Shown here one piece after another: positions 17,953 through 27,141 of a DNA stretch of 64,000 nucleotides. A model generated the notes under the pieces. That model was not told the origin of the DNA. It did not search any database and was given only the letters and a program-made list of their open reading frames with translations. Where the stretch lies: assembly GCF_024169245.1 (NCBI RefSeq), contig NZ_JALJWP010000001.1:4217501-4281500 (forward strand). The letters run 5' to 3'. The first letter of the stretch is position 1, and every line of letters starts with the position of its first letter. The position numbers and the translations under genes were made by a program. The stretch comes from Pseudomonas koreensis. Lineage in GTDB: Bacteria; Pseudomonadota; Gammaproteobacteria; Pseudomonadales; Pseudomonadaceae.

Positions 17953-18124
17953 TCAGCGCTCCAGCTCAATCATCAAACCCACGCCGGAACGCTTCCATGA
18001 CACCGACGAACAGAGGCCGTACGCGCAGGTACGGCCAGAATGGGGCGGAGTATCCCCAAGGGTATGTGAAAGATTTGTTAAAAGCCGCTTTTATGTGGCA
18101 TCAGGCGGTCAGAGGTGCAACGTG

Positions 18125-18150
18125 TCGGGAACGACGACGGTCGTTCCCGA
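18125..18150. other. Perfect 11-bp hairpin without T run
   Basis: TCGGGAACGAC, loop GACG, GTCGTTCCCGA. It lies 13 bp downstream of the 60-residue minus-strand gene. It is probably a transcript-end structure, but the lack of a U tract leaves termination unproven. Confidence 0.55.
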
Positions 18151-18162
18151 AGCAGCGGGGGA

Positions 18163-18345
18163 TCAGGCGTGGGGCGCGCGCTGCACAACCGGACGCGGTT
18201 GCGGCTGCGAGCCTTGAGTCAATGCGCGCAATTGCGCCAATTCGTGCTTCAACTGGTCGCGCTCGTCTTTCAACTGGCGCAATTCATCGCGACGGATCGT
18301 AACGTAGAGGGTTTGTGGCGGCATTGCTGTGTGTACTGTGCCCAT
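18163..18345 (-). CDS. Small coiled-coil hypothetical protein
   Basis: A 60-residue protein. After a short beta-like start (PPQTLYVTIRRDEL) it has a heptad-like helix (LRQLKDERDQLKHELAQLRAL) and a Pro/Gln-rich tail. There is no signal peptide. A well placed GAGGTGA ribosome site 6 bp before the ATG supports translation. It resembles short conserved Pseudomonas proteins of unknown function, and no role can be assigned. Confidence 0.65.
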   Translation of the reverse strand: MGTVHTAMPPQTLYVTIRRDELRQLKDERDQLKHELAQLRALTQGSQPQPRPVVQRAPHA

Positions 18346-18620
18346 TGCTCACCTCGCAAATGGCGTGCATCAACTGTAAGTCACTCCTCGTTCCGAGGCG
18401 CTTGACTTACTATCGGCGCCAATTTTGATTTCTTTTGCCCTGGAAGGGAACTTTTTTATTTTTCATGGTCGGTGTGTCTTCGGCAGGATTCGGGGCGTTA
18501 TCACTCTGAATCGGGCACAATGCCCGGAAACTTCATCGCAACGCTCTGGACTAACCTCCAACAGTCGCGTTGGGCTATAACCAATGACACATATTTATTT
18601 GTAGTAAGGAGCATCAGCAC

Positions 18621-19601
18621 ATGCAACTCGGGATTATTGGACTGGGCCGCATGGGCGGCAATATTGCGCGACGTCTGATGCTCAACGGTCACACCACCGT
18701 TGTTTATGACCGCAATACCGCTTTCATCGATAACCTGGTCGCCGAGGGCTCCACGGGCGTCGCCGATTTGCCGGGCCTGGTCGCTGGCCTCGACAAGCCA
18801 CGTGCCGTTTGGGTCATGCTGCCGGCCGGCGCACCGACCGAAGACACCATCAACACCCTGAGCGAACTGCTCGAACCCGGCGATACCATCATCGACGGCG
18901 GCAACACCAACTATAAGGATGACATTCGCCGGGCCAAGACGCTGAACGAGAAGGGTCTGCACTACATCGACGTCGGCACCTCCGGCGGCGTCTGGGGCCT
19001 GGAACGCGGCTATTGCATGATGATCGGCGGCGACGCCGAAACCGTGCAGCGTCTGGATCCGCTGTTCGCGGCACTGGCGCCGGGGATGGGGGACATCCCG
19101 CGTACCAAGGATCGCAAGTCCGATGACCATCGCGCCGAGCACGGTTACATTCATGCCGGCCCAGCCGGTGCCGGGCACTTCGTGAAGATGATTCACAACG
19201 GCATCGAGTACGGCATGATGGCCGCGTTCGCCGAGGGCTTCGACATTCTCAAGACCAAATCCAGCGAACGTCTGCCGGAAGATCAGCGTTTCGACCTCAA
19301 CGTGGCCGACATCGCGGAAGTCTGGCGTCGTGGCAGCGTGGTGTCGTCGTGGCTGCTCGACCTGACTGCCGATGCACTGGCCAGCGATCCGAAGCTCGAC
19401 GGTTTCTCCGGCTCGGTAGCCGACAGCGGCGAAGGTCAATGGACCATCGAGGCGGCCATGGAGCAAGCGGTGCCGGTACCGGTGCTGTCCAACTCGCTGT
19501 TCTCCCGTTACCGCTCGCGCGGACAGGGCACCTTTGGTGACAAGATCCTGTCGGCACAACGCTTCGGCTTCGGCGGCCACGTGGAGACCGCGAAAAAATG
19601 A
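18621..19601 (+). CDS. gnd: 6-phosphogluconate dehydrogenase, decarboxylating (short form)
   Basis: A 326-residue cytosolic enzyme converting 6-phosphogluconate to ribulose-5-phosphate and CO2. The N-terminal dinucleotide site is [13 protein letters not shown] (residues 7-19), with [12 protein letters not shown] and the substrate-binding [20 protein letters not shown] as catalytic-core signatures. The length (about 330 rather than 470) places it in the short GntZ/YqeC-like class, often NAD-preferring. A strong AAGGAGC ribosome site is present. It is first in a three-gene operon, with its stop overlapping the zwf start in ATGA. Confidence 0.93.
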   Translation: MQLGIIGLGRMGGNIARRLMLNGHTTVVYDRNTAFIDNLVAEGSTGVADLPGLVAGLDKPRAVWVMLPAGAPTEDTINTLSELLEPGDTIIDGGNTNYKDDIRRAKTLNEKGLHYIDVGTSGGVWGLERGYCMMIGGDAETVQRLDPLFAALAPGMGDIPRTKDRKSDDHRAEHGYIHAGPAGAGHFVKMIHNGIEYGMMAAFAEGFDILKTKSSERLPEDQRFDLNVADIAEVWRRGSVVSSWLLDLTADALASDPKLDGFSGSVADSGEGQWTIEAAMEQAVPVPVLSNSLFSRYRSRGQGTFGDKILSAQRFGFGGHVETAKK

Positions 19602-21121
19602 CCCGTACGATCCGCAGAAAATCCAAGGCAGAACCCGCACCACCGACCACGCTGTTCCTGTTCGGTGCCCACGGCGACCTGGTCAAGCGCTTGCTCATGC
19701 CGGCGTTGTACAACCTCAGTCGCGACGGCCTGCTCGACGAGAATCTGCGGATCGTCGGCGTTGATCACAACGCCATTACCGATGAAGCCTTCGCGCACAA
19801 GCTCGAAGATTTCATTCGTACCGAAGTGGCGGCGAAGGTCGGCAAGGGCGATCAGATGCTTGATCCGCTCTTGTGGGCCAAGCTCGCCAAAGGTATCAGC
19901 TACGTCCAGGGCGACTTCCTCGACGACAGCACCTATTCAGCCCTGGCGGCGAAAATCGCCGACAGCGGCACCGGCAACGCGGTGTTCTACCTGGCCACCG
20001 CGCCGCGTTTCTTCAGTGAAGTGGTGCGCCGCCTCGGCAGCGCCGGTTTGCTTGAAGAAACTCCCGAAGCGTTCAGACGGGTGGTGATCGAGAAGCCGTT
20101 CGGCTCCGATCTGCAGACGGCCGAGGCGTTGAACGCTTGCTTGCTCAAGGTCATGAGCGAGAAGCAGATCTACCGGATCGACCATTACCTGGGCAAGGAA
20201 ACCGTGCAGAACATTCTGGTCAGCCGGTTCTCCAACAGCCTGTTCGAAGCATTCTGGAACAACCATTACATCGACCACGTGCAGATCACCGCGGCGGAAA
20301 CCGTCGGCGTCGAAACCCGTGGCAGTTTTTACGAACACACCGGCGCACTGCGCGACATGGTGCCCAATCACCTGTTCCAGTTGCTGGCCATGGTCGCCAT
20401 GGAACCGCCGGCGGCGTTCGGCGCCGATGCGGTGCGTGGCGAGAAGGCCAAGGTCGTCGGGGCGATTCGGCCCTGGTCGACGGAAGAGGCGCGGGCCAAC
20501 TCGGTGCGTGGTCAGTACAGCGCCGGAAAGCGCGAAGGCCAGCCGTTGAACGGTTATCGGGAAGAAGCCAACGTCGCGCCCGACAGCACCACTGAAACCT
20601 ATGTGGCACTGAAGGTGATGATCGACAACTGGCGTTGGGTCGGCGTGCCTTTCTATCTGCGCACCGGCAAACGCATGAGCGTGCGCGATACCGAGATCGT
20701 CATCTGCTTCAAACCGGCGCCTTATGCGCAGTTCCGCGACACCGAAGTCGACGAATTGCAACCGACCTACCTGCGTATCCAGATCCAGCCGAACGAAGGC
20801 ATGTGGTTCGACCTGCTGGCCAAGCGGCCGGGGCCGGCGTTGAACATGGCCAACATCGAGTTGGGTTTTGCCTACAAGGACTTCTTCGAGATGCAGCCGT
20901 CGACCGGCTATGAAACCTTGATCTACGACTGTTTGACGGGCGACCAGACTCTGTTCCAGCGCGCCGACAATATCGAGAACGGCTGGAGAGCAGTGCAGCC
21001 ATTCCTCGATGCCTGGCAGCAGGATGCGAGCGTCGAGTTGTATGCGGCCGGCGAAGATGGTCCGCAAGCAGCCGAAGATCTCCTGACTCGCGATGGTCGC
21101 GTCTGGCATGGCCTCGGATGA
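19598..21121 (+). CDS. zwf: Glucose-6-phosphate 1-dehydrogenase
   Basis: A 507-residue enzyme that oxidises glucose-6-phosphate to 6-phosphogluconolactone with NAD(P)+. The cofactor site is [20 protein letters not shown] and the active site [13 protein letters not shown] (the catalytic His/Lys signature), followed by the C-terminal G6PD domain. It begins in ATGA overlap with gnd and ends in ATGA overlap with the HAD gene, so the three are likely translationally coupled. Pairing with gnd rather than pgl-eda marks it as one of the alternative Zwf isozymes of Pseudomonas rather than the HexR-controlled one (inference). I see no HexR-type operator upstream. Confidence 0.95.
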   Translation: MTRTIRRKSKAEPAPPTTLFLFGAHGDLVKRLLMPALYNLSRDGLLDENLRIVGVDHNAITDEAFAHKLEDFIRTEVAAKVGKGDQMLDPLLWAKLAKGISYVQGDFLDDSTYSALAAKIADSGTGNAVFYLATAPRFFSEVVRRLGSAGLLEETPEAFRRVVIEKPFGSDLQTAEALNACLLKVMSEKQIYRIDHYLGKETVQNILVSRFSNSLFEAFWNNHYIDHVQITAAETVGVETRGSFYEHTGALRDMVPNHLFQLLAMVAMEPPAAFGADAVRGEKAKVVGAIRPWSTEEARANSVRGQYSAGKREGQPLNGYREEANVAPDSTTETYVALKVMIDNWRWVGVPFYLRTGKRMSVRDTEIVICFKPAPYAQFRDTEVDELQPTYLRIQIQPNEGMWFDLLAKRPGPALNMANIELGFAYKDFFEMQPSTGYETLIYDCLTGDQTLFQRADNIENGWRAVQPFLDAWQQDASVELYAAGEDGPQAAEDLLTRDGRVWHGLG

Positions 21122-21939
21122 GTGACTTGGCGAAACAACCCATCCGTTTTTTGCTCAGCGACATGGATGGCACGCTGTTGCTGCCGGATCACACGCTGAA
21201 CCAACGCACCATCGACGCGGTTCGTTCGCTGCGCGAGGCCGGCGTGCTGTTCAGCCTCGCCAGCGGACGCCCGCCGAAAGCGATGTTGCAGCAAATCGAG
21301 GCGCTCGGCGTTGATCTGCCGACAGCGGCATTCAATGGCGGCACCATCGTCAAGCCGGACGGCACGCTGTTGGCCGCGCATTATTTGCCGGCAACCACGG
21401 CGCTGATCGCACTGGCACTGTTTGCCGATCAACCTGACGTGGAAATCTGGGTGTTCAGCGGCGGTGACTGGCTGCTCAAGGACCCGCACGGGCCGATGGT
21501 CCCGCGAGAGCAGAGCGGCCTCGGCTATCCGCCGGTGGTGGTCGAGAGCTTTGAGCCCTATCTGGAACGGATCGACAAGATCGTCGCCACCAGCAACAAC
21601 ACTGACTTGTTGATCGAACTGGAGGCACAGCTGTTGCCGAAGGTTAACGGCATGGCGCAAGTGTCGCGTTCGCAGCCGGTGTACCTCGACGTCACCGCGC
21701 TGGAAGCCAACAAAGGCACCGCCCTGACGACGATCGCCGAATACCTCGGTGTGCCGCTGGAACAGACCGCCGTCATCGGCGACGGCGGCAACGACCCGGC
21801 AATGTTCAAATGCGCCGGCTTGTCGATCGCCATGGGCCAGGCGGAAGAGGCGGTGAAGCGCCAGGCTGATGTCGTCACCGCATCCAATACCGAAGACGGC
21901 GTAGCGCAGGCGATCGAGAAATACATCCTCCCGCATTGA
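21118..21939 (+). CDS. Cof-type HAD-superfamily phosphatase
   Basis: A 273-residue cytosolic phosphatase of the Cof/YbiV (HAD IIB) group. Motif I is LLSDMDGTLLLPDHTL (Asp nucleophile near residue 14), then motif II FSLASGRPP, motif III Lys in EANKGTAL, and motif IV AVIGDGGNDPAMF. Members dephosphorylate small sugar phosphates or cofactors such as FMN and PLP. Coupling to gnd and zwf suggests a pentose-phosphate or gluconate-pathway metabolite, but this is inference. A composite repeat lies immediately downstream. Confidence 0.9.
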   Translation: MSDLAKQPIRFLLSDMDGTLLLPDHTLNQRTIDAVRSLREAGVLFSLASGRPPKAMLQQIEALGVDLPTAAFNGGTIVKPDGTLLAAHYLPATTALIALALFADQPDVEIWVFSGGDWLLKDPHGPMVPREQSGLGYPPVVVESFEPYLERIDKIVATSNNTDLLIELEAQLLPKVNGMAQVSRSQPVYLDVTALEANKGTALTTIAEYLGVPLEQTAVIGDGGNDPAMFKCAGLSIAMGQAEEAVKRQADVVTASNTEDGVAQAIEKYILPH

Positions 21940-21945
21940 AACCCA

Positions 21946-22056
21946 GTAGGAGCTGCCGAAGGCTGCGATCTTTTGATTGGGACGCGGAGCGTCCCGGGCT
22001 TCATTCCCACGCAGAGCGTGGGAACGATCAAGATCGCAGCCTCCGGCAGCTCCTAC
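21946..22056. repeat. Nested palindromic repeat (GTAGGAGCTGCCGAAGGCTGC type with inner GGGACGCGGAGCGTCCC)
   Basis: The outer inverted arms are GTAGGAGCTGCCGAAGGCTG and GCAGCCTCCGGCAGCTCCTA. Inside are two small palindromes, GGGACGCGGAGCGTCCC and TTCCCACGCAGAGCGTGGGAA, that occur independently at 43191-43297 and 54412-54491. It lies between the convergent HAD and nhaB genes. Confidence 0.85.
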
Positions 22057-22069
22057 ACATCGCTAGTCG

Positions 22070-23572
22070 TTAGAGCCAGTAGCTCACCGCATACCAGCCC
22101 AGCAGCCCCATCACCACGGTGTACGGCAGCGCCATCCACACCATGCGCCCGTACGACAAACGCACCAGCGGCGCAATTGCCGAGGTCAGCAGGAACAAAA
22201 ACGCTGCCTGTCCATTGGGCGTTGCCACACTTGGCAGATTCGTGCCGGTATTGATCGCAATTGCCAACGTCTCGAAATGCTCCCGACTCATGTGCCCGGC
22301 GAGGAACGCCTGTTTCACTTCGGTGATGTAAATGGTCGCGACAAACACGTTGTCGCTGATCGCCGAGAGCAGGCCATTGGCGATGAACAACATGCCCGGC
22401 TGTTGATCGACCGGCAACGCCAACACCCACTGAATCAACGGCGCGAACAGCTGTTGATCATGAATCACCGCCACCACGGCAAAAAACACCACCAGCAGCG
22501 CGGTAAACGGCATGGCGTCCTTGAACGCACTGCCCAGGCGGTGCTCGTCGGTGATCCCGCTGAAGGCGGTGATCAACACAATTACCATCAAACCGATCAG
22601 GCCGACTTCGGCGAGGTGAAACGCCAGGCAGCCGATCAGAATCAGCGCCGCCGCGCCTTGCACCAGCAGCGCAGCGGTTTGCCGCGACGTACGCTCGGCG
22701 TTGTCTTCAGCCGCATAGTTGGCCAACACCGCACGCACGTTATCCGGCAGGAGTGTGCCGTAACCGAACCAGCGCAGTTTCTCCAGCAGCACGCAGGTCA
22801 CCAGACCCGCCACCAGCACCGGCAGCGACACCGGGGCGACTTTCTGGAAAAACTCGCCGAAGTGCCAGCCCATCTCATGACCGATCAGCAGGTTCTGCGG
22901 TTCGCCCACCAAGGTGCAGACGCCGCCCAGCGCGGTGCCGACAGCGCCGTGCATCAATAGGCTGCGCAGGAAAGCGCGAAACTGATTCAGGTCATCATGG
23001 TGCAACCCGGGCAACTGCTGGTCGTCGCTGAAGTCGCTGTCCTCGCGCGGATCGTTGCCCGATGCAACCCGGTGATACACCGAATAAAAACCCACTGCCG
23101 CACTGATGATTACCGCCGTCACTGTCAACGCATCGAGAAACGCAGAGAGGAACGCCGACAAAAAGCAGAACATCAGCGCCAAAACGGCTTTCGAACGCAC
23201 CTCCAACAGCAGCCGCGAAAACAGAAACAGCAGCAGATCCTTCATGAAGTAGATACCGGCAACCATGAACATCAGCAGCAGGATGACCGGGAAGTTGTGC
23301 AGCAACTCGTCATAGAGCGCTTGCGGGGTGGTCATCTTCAGCAGCAGCGCTTCAATCAACAACAAGCCGCCGGGCATCAACGGATAGCACTTGAGTGCCA
23401 TAGCCAGGGTGAAGATGAATTCGATCACCAGCAACCAGCCGGCTGCGACCGGGCCAATAGTGAACAGCACCACGGCATTGAGGATGAGAAAACCGACGAT
23501 GGTCGCCTTGTACCAGCGTGGCGATTGCCCGAGGAAGTTGTGCGCGAACGCCTGGGCGATTGAACCGGACAT
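22070..23572 (-). CDS. nhaB: Na+/H+ antiporter NhaB
   Basis: A 500-residue inner-membrane antiporter with about 12 membrane segments, matching NhaB in length and start ([14 protein letters not shown]). Conserved stretches include [40 protein letters not shown], and [20 protein letters not shown]. It exchanges cytoplasmic Na+ for external H+, giving sodium tolerance and pH homeostasis. The start is supported by an AAAAGGAGC ribosome site 5 bp before ATG. It is a single gene between convergent repeats and a hairpin-bearing gap. Confidence 0.95.
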   Translation of the reverse strand: MSGSIAQAFAHNFLGQSPRWYKATIVGFLILNAVVLFTIGPVAAGWLLVIEFIFTLAMALKCYPLMPGGLLLIEALLLKMTTPQALYDELLHNFPVILLLMFMVAGIYFMKDLLLFLFSRLLLEVRSKAVLALMFCFLSAFLSAFLDALTVTAVIISAAVGFYSVYHRVASGNDPREDSDFSDDQQLPGLHHDDLNQFRAFLRSLLMHGAVGTALGGVCTLVGEPQNLLIGHEMGWHFGEFFQKVAPVSLPVLVAGLVTCVLLEKLRWFGYGTLLPDNVRAVLANYAAEDNAERTSRQTAALLVQGAAALILIGCLAFHLAEVGLIGLMVIVLITAFSGITDEHRLGSAFKDAMPFTALLVVFFAVVAVIHDQQLFAPLIQWVLALPVDQQPGMLFIANGLLSAISDNVFVATIYITEVKQAFLAGHMSREHFETLAIAINTGTNLPSVATPNGQAAFLFLLTSAIAPLVRLSYGRMVWMALPYTVVMGLLGWYAVSYWL

Positions 23573-23685
23573 CGGCTGCTCCTTTTATTAAGAAGCGCGA
23601 AAGTTGCCGGATGTTTCAAGGAAGATCAAGGTGTTCGTGGTTGATCCCGATTACGGTGTTTGAAAGATTCGATTGGCAAGACTGA

Positions 23686-23709
23686 CCCGCCGAGTTTTAA
23701 CTCGGCGGG
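23686..23709. other. Perfect 11-bp palindromic hairpin
   Basis: CCCGCCGAGTT, two-base centre, AACTCGGCGGG. It lies 22 bp beyond the end of the Ig-like gene (minus strand) and upstream of nhaB. There is no long T run, so it could be a weak terminator or a dyad operator. Confidence 0.5.
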
Positions 23710-23730
23710 CGCCAGCGCCGTGATACAGAA

Positions 23731-24657
23731 TTACAATGGCGGCAGTTTCGAAGAGGCTACCTTGATTGTCCATGGGGCCGACTGCCGGTCCGAGTAGGAT
23801 CGGCAGACGAACGTATAGCTCAAGCCAGGGAGAAGGTTTTCAACGAGGGCGTTGAAAATTCCATACTCATTCGCGATGAACTCGACCCCTTCCTGGGCAT
23901 CGCTGAGGATCAGTCCACTCTCGTGCGGCGTGGCCGTACCCACCAGAACTACTGCAGTCTGCGTCGTGGTTTCGCCATCTTCGATGGGTTGATGATTGCC
24001 CTGACCAAATCCGAACTGAATGCTCAGCAACGCCGGTTTTTCGATCTCGACATCCCAAGCGGCTGACTCCTCGCCGTTTAACGCACGAACGACGAATTTA
24101 TGCGGGCCTGGCTTAAGATTTTGGATACGGGCGCTGAAGTGCCCTGTTAGATCGACGTTGACCAGCCGGCTCACGATGCCGTTATCTACAAGTTCCACCA
24201 CTTGGTTTGACGGGCCGTTGCCAACAAAGCTCAGGTCGGTATGTGCGGTACTTGAACCGTTTTCGATCAATTGGCCGTCAGGTCCTTTGACAGATTCGAT
24301 CAATAGCTGACCCAGTGCGATAGTAATCACCCACGGTGATGACTCTTGTCCAAACTCATCTCGCACGGTGTAGACACGGGTACCCACAGACTGGTGGGAA
24401 AGGAGTGTTGTAACATGGCCAGTCTCGTCAAATTTTACAGCGGCGATCGTTATTCCGCCGTCCAGAAGGTCCGCCGTGCTACGCTCAGTGCCCACGGCTG
24501 TGATAAAGAACTCGCTAACTTCAATGACGCTCTCGGGTGGAATGTACTTACCATCCAGGTGTTTGAGTTCGAGGATCCGCGGTTCGACCGCGCTTGCACG
24601 CTTGCTTGAAGCGCCAACTTGCGTCAGTCGCCCGGACAACTTCTCTTGATCAGTCAT
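23731..24657 (-). CDS. Protein of three Ig-like repeats
   Basis: A 308-residue protein of unknown function without signal peptide or membrane helix. After an N-terminal polar stretch it contains three beta-rich units of about 90 residues that share the layout 'I..V.G..G..I..G..T..T.L...G' and end 'S/APW.I/V.I' (SSPWVITIA, SAAWDVEIE, SAPWTIKVA). These resemble bacterial Ig-like (Big) domains. Such repeats normally sit in adhesins or phage-like surface proteins; here they stand alone. A good AAGGA ribosome site supports the start. It is probably co-transcribed with the upstream delta-60 gene 141 bp away. Confidence 0.7.
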   Translation of the reverse strand: MTDQEKLSGRLTQVGASSKRASAVEPRILELKHLDGKYIPPESVIEVSEFFITAVGTERSTADLLDGGITIAAVKFDETGHVTTLLSHQSVGTRVYTVRDEFGQESSPWVITIALGQLLIESVKGPDGQLIENGSSTAHTDLSFVGNGPSNQVVELVDNGIVSRLVNVDLTGHFSARIQNLKPGPHKFVVRALNGEESAAWDVEIEKPALLSIQFGFGQGNHQPIEDGETTTQTAVVLVGTATPHESGLILSDAQEGVEFIANEYGIFNALVENLLPGLSYTFVCRSYSDRQSAPWTIKVASSKLPPL

Positions 24658-24798
24658 TTCAAAATTCCTTTTTTAGGTGAAGCACGCAGCTATCTGCGTG
24701 TGCCTCCATCTGATCCCTGATTCAACGAGGCGTCTACTGTCAGAAATTACAGGTAGGGCTATGTAACCGACGGACGGTAAGGTCCGCTTGCATGCCGA

Positions 24799-26088
24799 TT
24801 ATCGATTCAGATAACGCGCAACCAATGCCCGGTAGTTGCCATCCAGCGAATAGCCACCGACCACAAAGTCGCCGTCAGCTTGCACGGCCAGCGAATTGGC
24901 CGTATCGAGACTTCGGCCCAGACGCGTGCGCAACCAACCGTGGCCCTGGCCGAACGCTGGGTCGAGGCTGCCATCGCATCGATACCGGGCAACCATGAAG
25001 TCTGCTTCGACCCCGCCGATGGTTGCCCCGACAGCGATGATCCGGCCGTCGCTCATCAACCGGGCGGCATTCCACTGGCAACCGCTGGGACCGATGTCCA
25101 GCACCTGTGGCTGGCCATGGTGACAGTGCAAGTCCGGTCGACCGTTCCCGTGCAGAACAAACGTGAGACAGCGGATCGGATCGCGACTGCTGCCAAAACA
25201 ATAAAGCCTGTCGTTGCAATCGATGATCTGACTGACCTGAGCGCTTTTCCCGTGAGTTTTAAAGGCCATGAAACCGTCTACGGCGAAGCGCTCGTCCAAA
25301 CGCCCATCGGGCAGATAAATCGCCAGCAGGCCTTCCTGAGGAAAGTCGATGGAACCTGCCACCACGATCCGGCCATCCTTCTTCAACAGAAGGGTGCTCA
25401 GCCACGTATTGAGTAACAGGTGGCGGACCATCACGAACCCGCGCCCGTTGAAAGACTCGTCCAGGCGGCCATCGGGCTGCAGGCGAATCAGCATCCCGGC
25501 GTGGTCGGCGAGGCTGAAATGATGGTTGGCGATCAGCAGAATGCGGCCGTCTTCCTGCACCGCAAAATCACAGGCTTCAACCCCCGGCACGCCCGGCGGC
25601 AGCCAGTTGTCACGGGTGCCCATGGACAGCTCGCCGGGCAGGCGCACGACCTGGAAGCCGTTGTCGCCGAAGGATCGCTCCCGCTGGCCGTTGGTATCGA
25701 ACAGGGCGAGGGCGGGCAGCGTGCGATGAGTATTTTCATAATGCAGGCCCGCCAGCAGAATCCTCCCGTCGGACAGTACCTGAACCTTGCCCGCCCTGGC
25801 TTCGAAACCCTCAACGAAGCTTCCGATCACGCTGCCCTGAGCGCCAAACGACAAATCAGCCGAACCATCGGCCAGCAGCCGCGCCAGGCCAAAACGACTT
25901 CCTTTTGGCGTACCGACCTTGGCAGCGACCAGAATCCGGCCCTGCGCATCGAGCGCGACATGCTGTGTCTGGCTGGACAGACTGCCGGCAAAATACACCT
26001 GCGCAATACCGCCAATGGCGAATGTCGAATCGAGCGAACCGGGGTTGTTCCATGCAGTGGGCAGCGCAAAAGTGTTCAGGGTAGACAT
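24799..26088 (-). CDS. Delta-60 repeat beta-propeller-like protein
   Basis: A 429-residue protein built from about seven tandem delta-60 (NHL/propeller-like) units. Each has a 'DGRILVAG' strand and a 'G.LD.SFG..G' turn: SLDSTFAIGGIA, SADLSFGAQGSV, QRERSFGDNGFQ, RLDESFNGRGFV, RLDERFAVDGFM, and SLDPAFGQGHGW. The repeats suggest a six- to seven-blade propeller. There is no signal peptide, so secretion would need another route. The start at 26088 has an AAGGAG ribosome site; an extension to 26154 lacks one. The function is unknown, and the downstream Ig-like gene may be its partner. Confidence 0.75.
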   Translation of the reverse strand: MSTLNTFALPTAWNNPGSLDSTFAIGGIAQVYFAGSLSSQTQHVALDAQGRILVAAKVGTPKGSRFGLARLLADGSADLSFGAQGSVIGSFVEGFEARAGKVQVLSDGRILLAGLHYENTHRTLPALALFDTNGQRERSFGDNGFQVVRLPGELSMGTRDNWLPPGVPGVEACDFAVQEDGRILLIANHHFSLADHAGMLIRLQPDGRLDESFNGRGFVMVRHLLLNTWLSTLLLKKDGRIVVAGSIDFPQEGLLAIYLPDGRLDERFAVDGFMAFKTHGKSAQVSQIIDCNDRLYCFGSSRDPIRCLTFVLHGNGRPDLHCHHGQPQVLDIGPSGCQWNAARLMSDGRIIAVGATIGGVEADFMVARYRCDGSLDPAFGQGHGWLRTRLGRSLDTANSLAVQADGDFVVGGYSLDGNYRALVARYLNR

Positions 26089-26301
26089 GCACGCGTCTCC
26101 TTGCGAGTAGACCGATACCCAGTGGTTGGGCGGCTGACTGCACGAGCGAAACATTCAATCCCTGAATCGCGAGAAGTACAACTGGGAGAATCAACAGAAG
26201 GACGGTCGCACTGTGCCAGAACAGTGTCTTGTTGAACCAGTTGCAAGCGAGCCAAGCATTCAAGCAAGACCTGACTCGGGAAGTAACGGCTTTGCTGTAA
26301 G

Positions 26302-26336
26302 AAAAAAGGGCGGATGACTTTATGTCATCCGCCCTT
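26302..26336 (-). terminator. Intrinsic terminator
   Basis: GGGCGGATGAC...GTCATCCGCCC, an 11-bp stem with a TTTAT-type loop, followed on the minus strand by T6. It lies just downstream of the 88-residue gene. Confidence 0.9.
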
Positions 26337-26345
26337 GTTCGGTTA

Positions 26346-26612
26346 TCAGTGTGGCATCGACCACGATTGCAACTTATGGCCGTCTTCGCTCAGCTCGGCG
26401 CGCGCCTGTTGCAGTAGTTGTTCGAGTTGCGCCGGGTCAGAGTAGGCGCTGCTCGGAATCTGTTTGCGACCGATGTGTGAATTGGTGCGGTCGACGACGG
26501 TCAGGCTCAGCTCGCCATTACCATCCTGTGGCGCCCAGGCCACGCACTGGAAAGGCTTGAACGCGTGGTTGGCAATCAAAAGAGCTTCGTTGATACGGAG
26601 CGGGGCAGTCAT
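26346..26612 (-). CDS. Conserved hypothetical small cytosolic protein
   Basis: An 88-residue soluble protein with an alpha/beta pattern (FQCVAWAPQDGNGELSLTVVDR, then SDPAQLEQLLQQARAELSEDG). No motif is recognised. The start has an AGAGAAGAT purine tract upstream, and a strong terminator follows, so it looks like a genuine single-gene unit. I recall similar small proteins across Pseudomonas but no function. Confidence 0.7.
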   Translation of the reverse strand: MTAPLRINEALLIANHAFKPFQCVAWAPQDGNGELSLTVVDRTNSHIGRKQIPSSAYSDPAQLEQLLQQARAELSEDGHKLQSWSMPH

Positions 26613-27141
26613 GGGATCTTCTCTCTAATTAGTGCCCAATCAAGTGATGTGCCGTCGGTTGGGCTTACCGTGCGGCGGGTTACTTGTATGTACTGATGCA
26701 CGCAACCGGGGGACGGGTCACACTTGAAACAAAGAAATTTCAGGTTCTTTACATAACCCCGGCTAGTTTCGGTAATCCTGCACATGTCCGAACACCGCGC
26801 CGAATTCACCCCTCACCCCAGCCCTCTCCCCGAGGAGAGGGAGCCGGCCTGTGGAGACTTCGGTACTTGAGTTCGGCTCGGCATCTCAGGTCGGTATAAC
26901 TTGAGCAAACGCCTCGGTCAGTCCCCTCTACGTCCGGGAGAGGGTTAGGGTGCGGGCTGCTGTTTGACACACTACGAATAGTCGATAGCTAACTAACAAC
27001 CAGCTTTCTTATAACTCTTTTAATAAGCCCCCTATAAGCAATCGATACAAGCACCCGTCAAAATCTTGCTAGTGTTACAACCGGGTCTGCCAAATGACTG
27101 TTTTTACAATCATTTATTAAGTTTGGCGCCAAGGAACAGTC
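26613..27141. other. Gene-free region with repeat copy and AT-rich promoter of the fap-linked regulator
   Basis: No convincing gene is present. It holds the composite repeat (26807-26952) and then an unusually AT-rich stretch from about 26975 to 27125 (TAACTAACAACC, TTCTTATAACTCTTTTAATA), which is probably the promoter region of the enhancer-binding protein. Its base composition differs sharply from the GC-rich surroundings. Confidence 0.6.
26807..26952. repeat. Composite CCCTCACCC element (copy 2 of 3, inverted)
   Basis: About 146 bp with hairpin ends, CACCCCTCACCCCAGCCCTC on the left and GTCCGGGAGAGGGTTAGGGT on the right, in inverted orientation relative to copy 1. Its interior GAGTTCGGCTCGG matches the reverse complement of copy 1. 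Confidence 0.8.

Noticed and set aside
16396..18000. 534-codon plus-strand frame opposite cptA
   Set aside because: The composition is low-quality (His/Gln/Arg-rich) and it mirrors cptA exactly, which has complete catalytic motifs on the other strand.
18346..18620. HexR operator upstream of gnd-zwf
   Set aside because: No palindrome resembling the known HexR site was found; TTGACT near 18410 has no good -10 partner.
24799..26154. Horizontal transfer of the repeat-protein pair as part of a prophage or island
   Set aside because: No integrase, tRNA, direct repeats or phage genes flank the pair. Slightly different composition alone is not enough.
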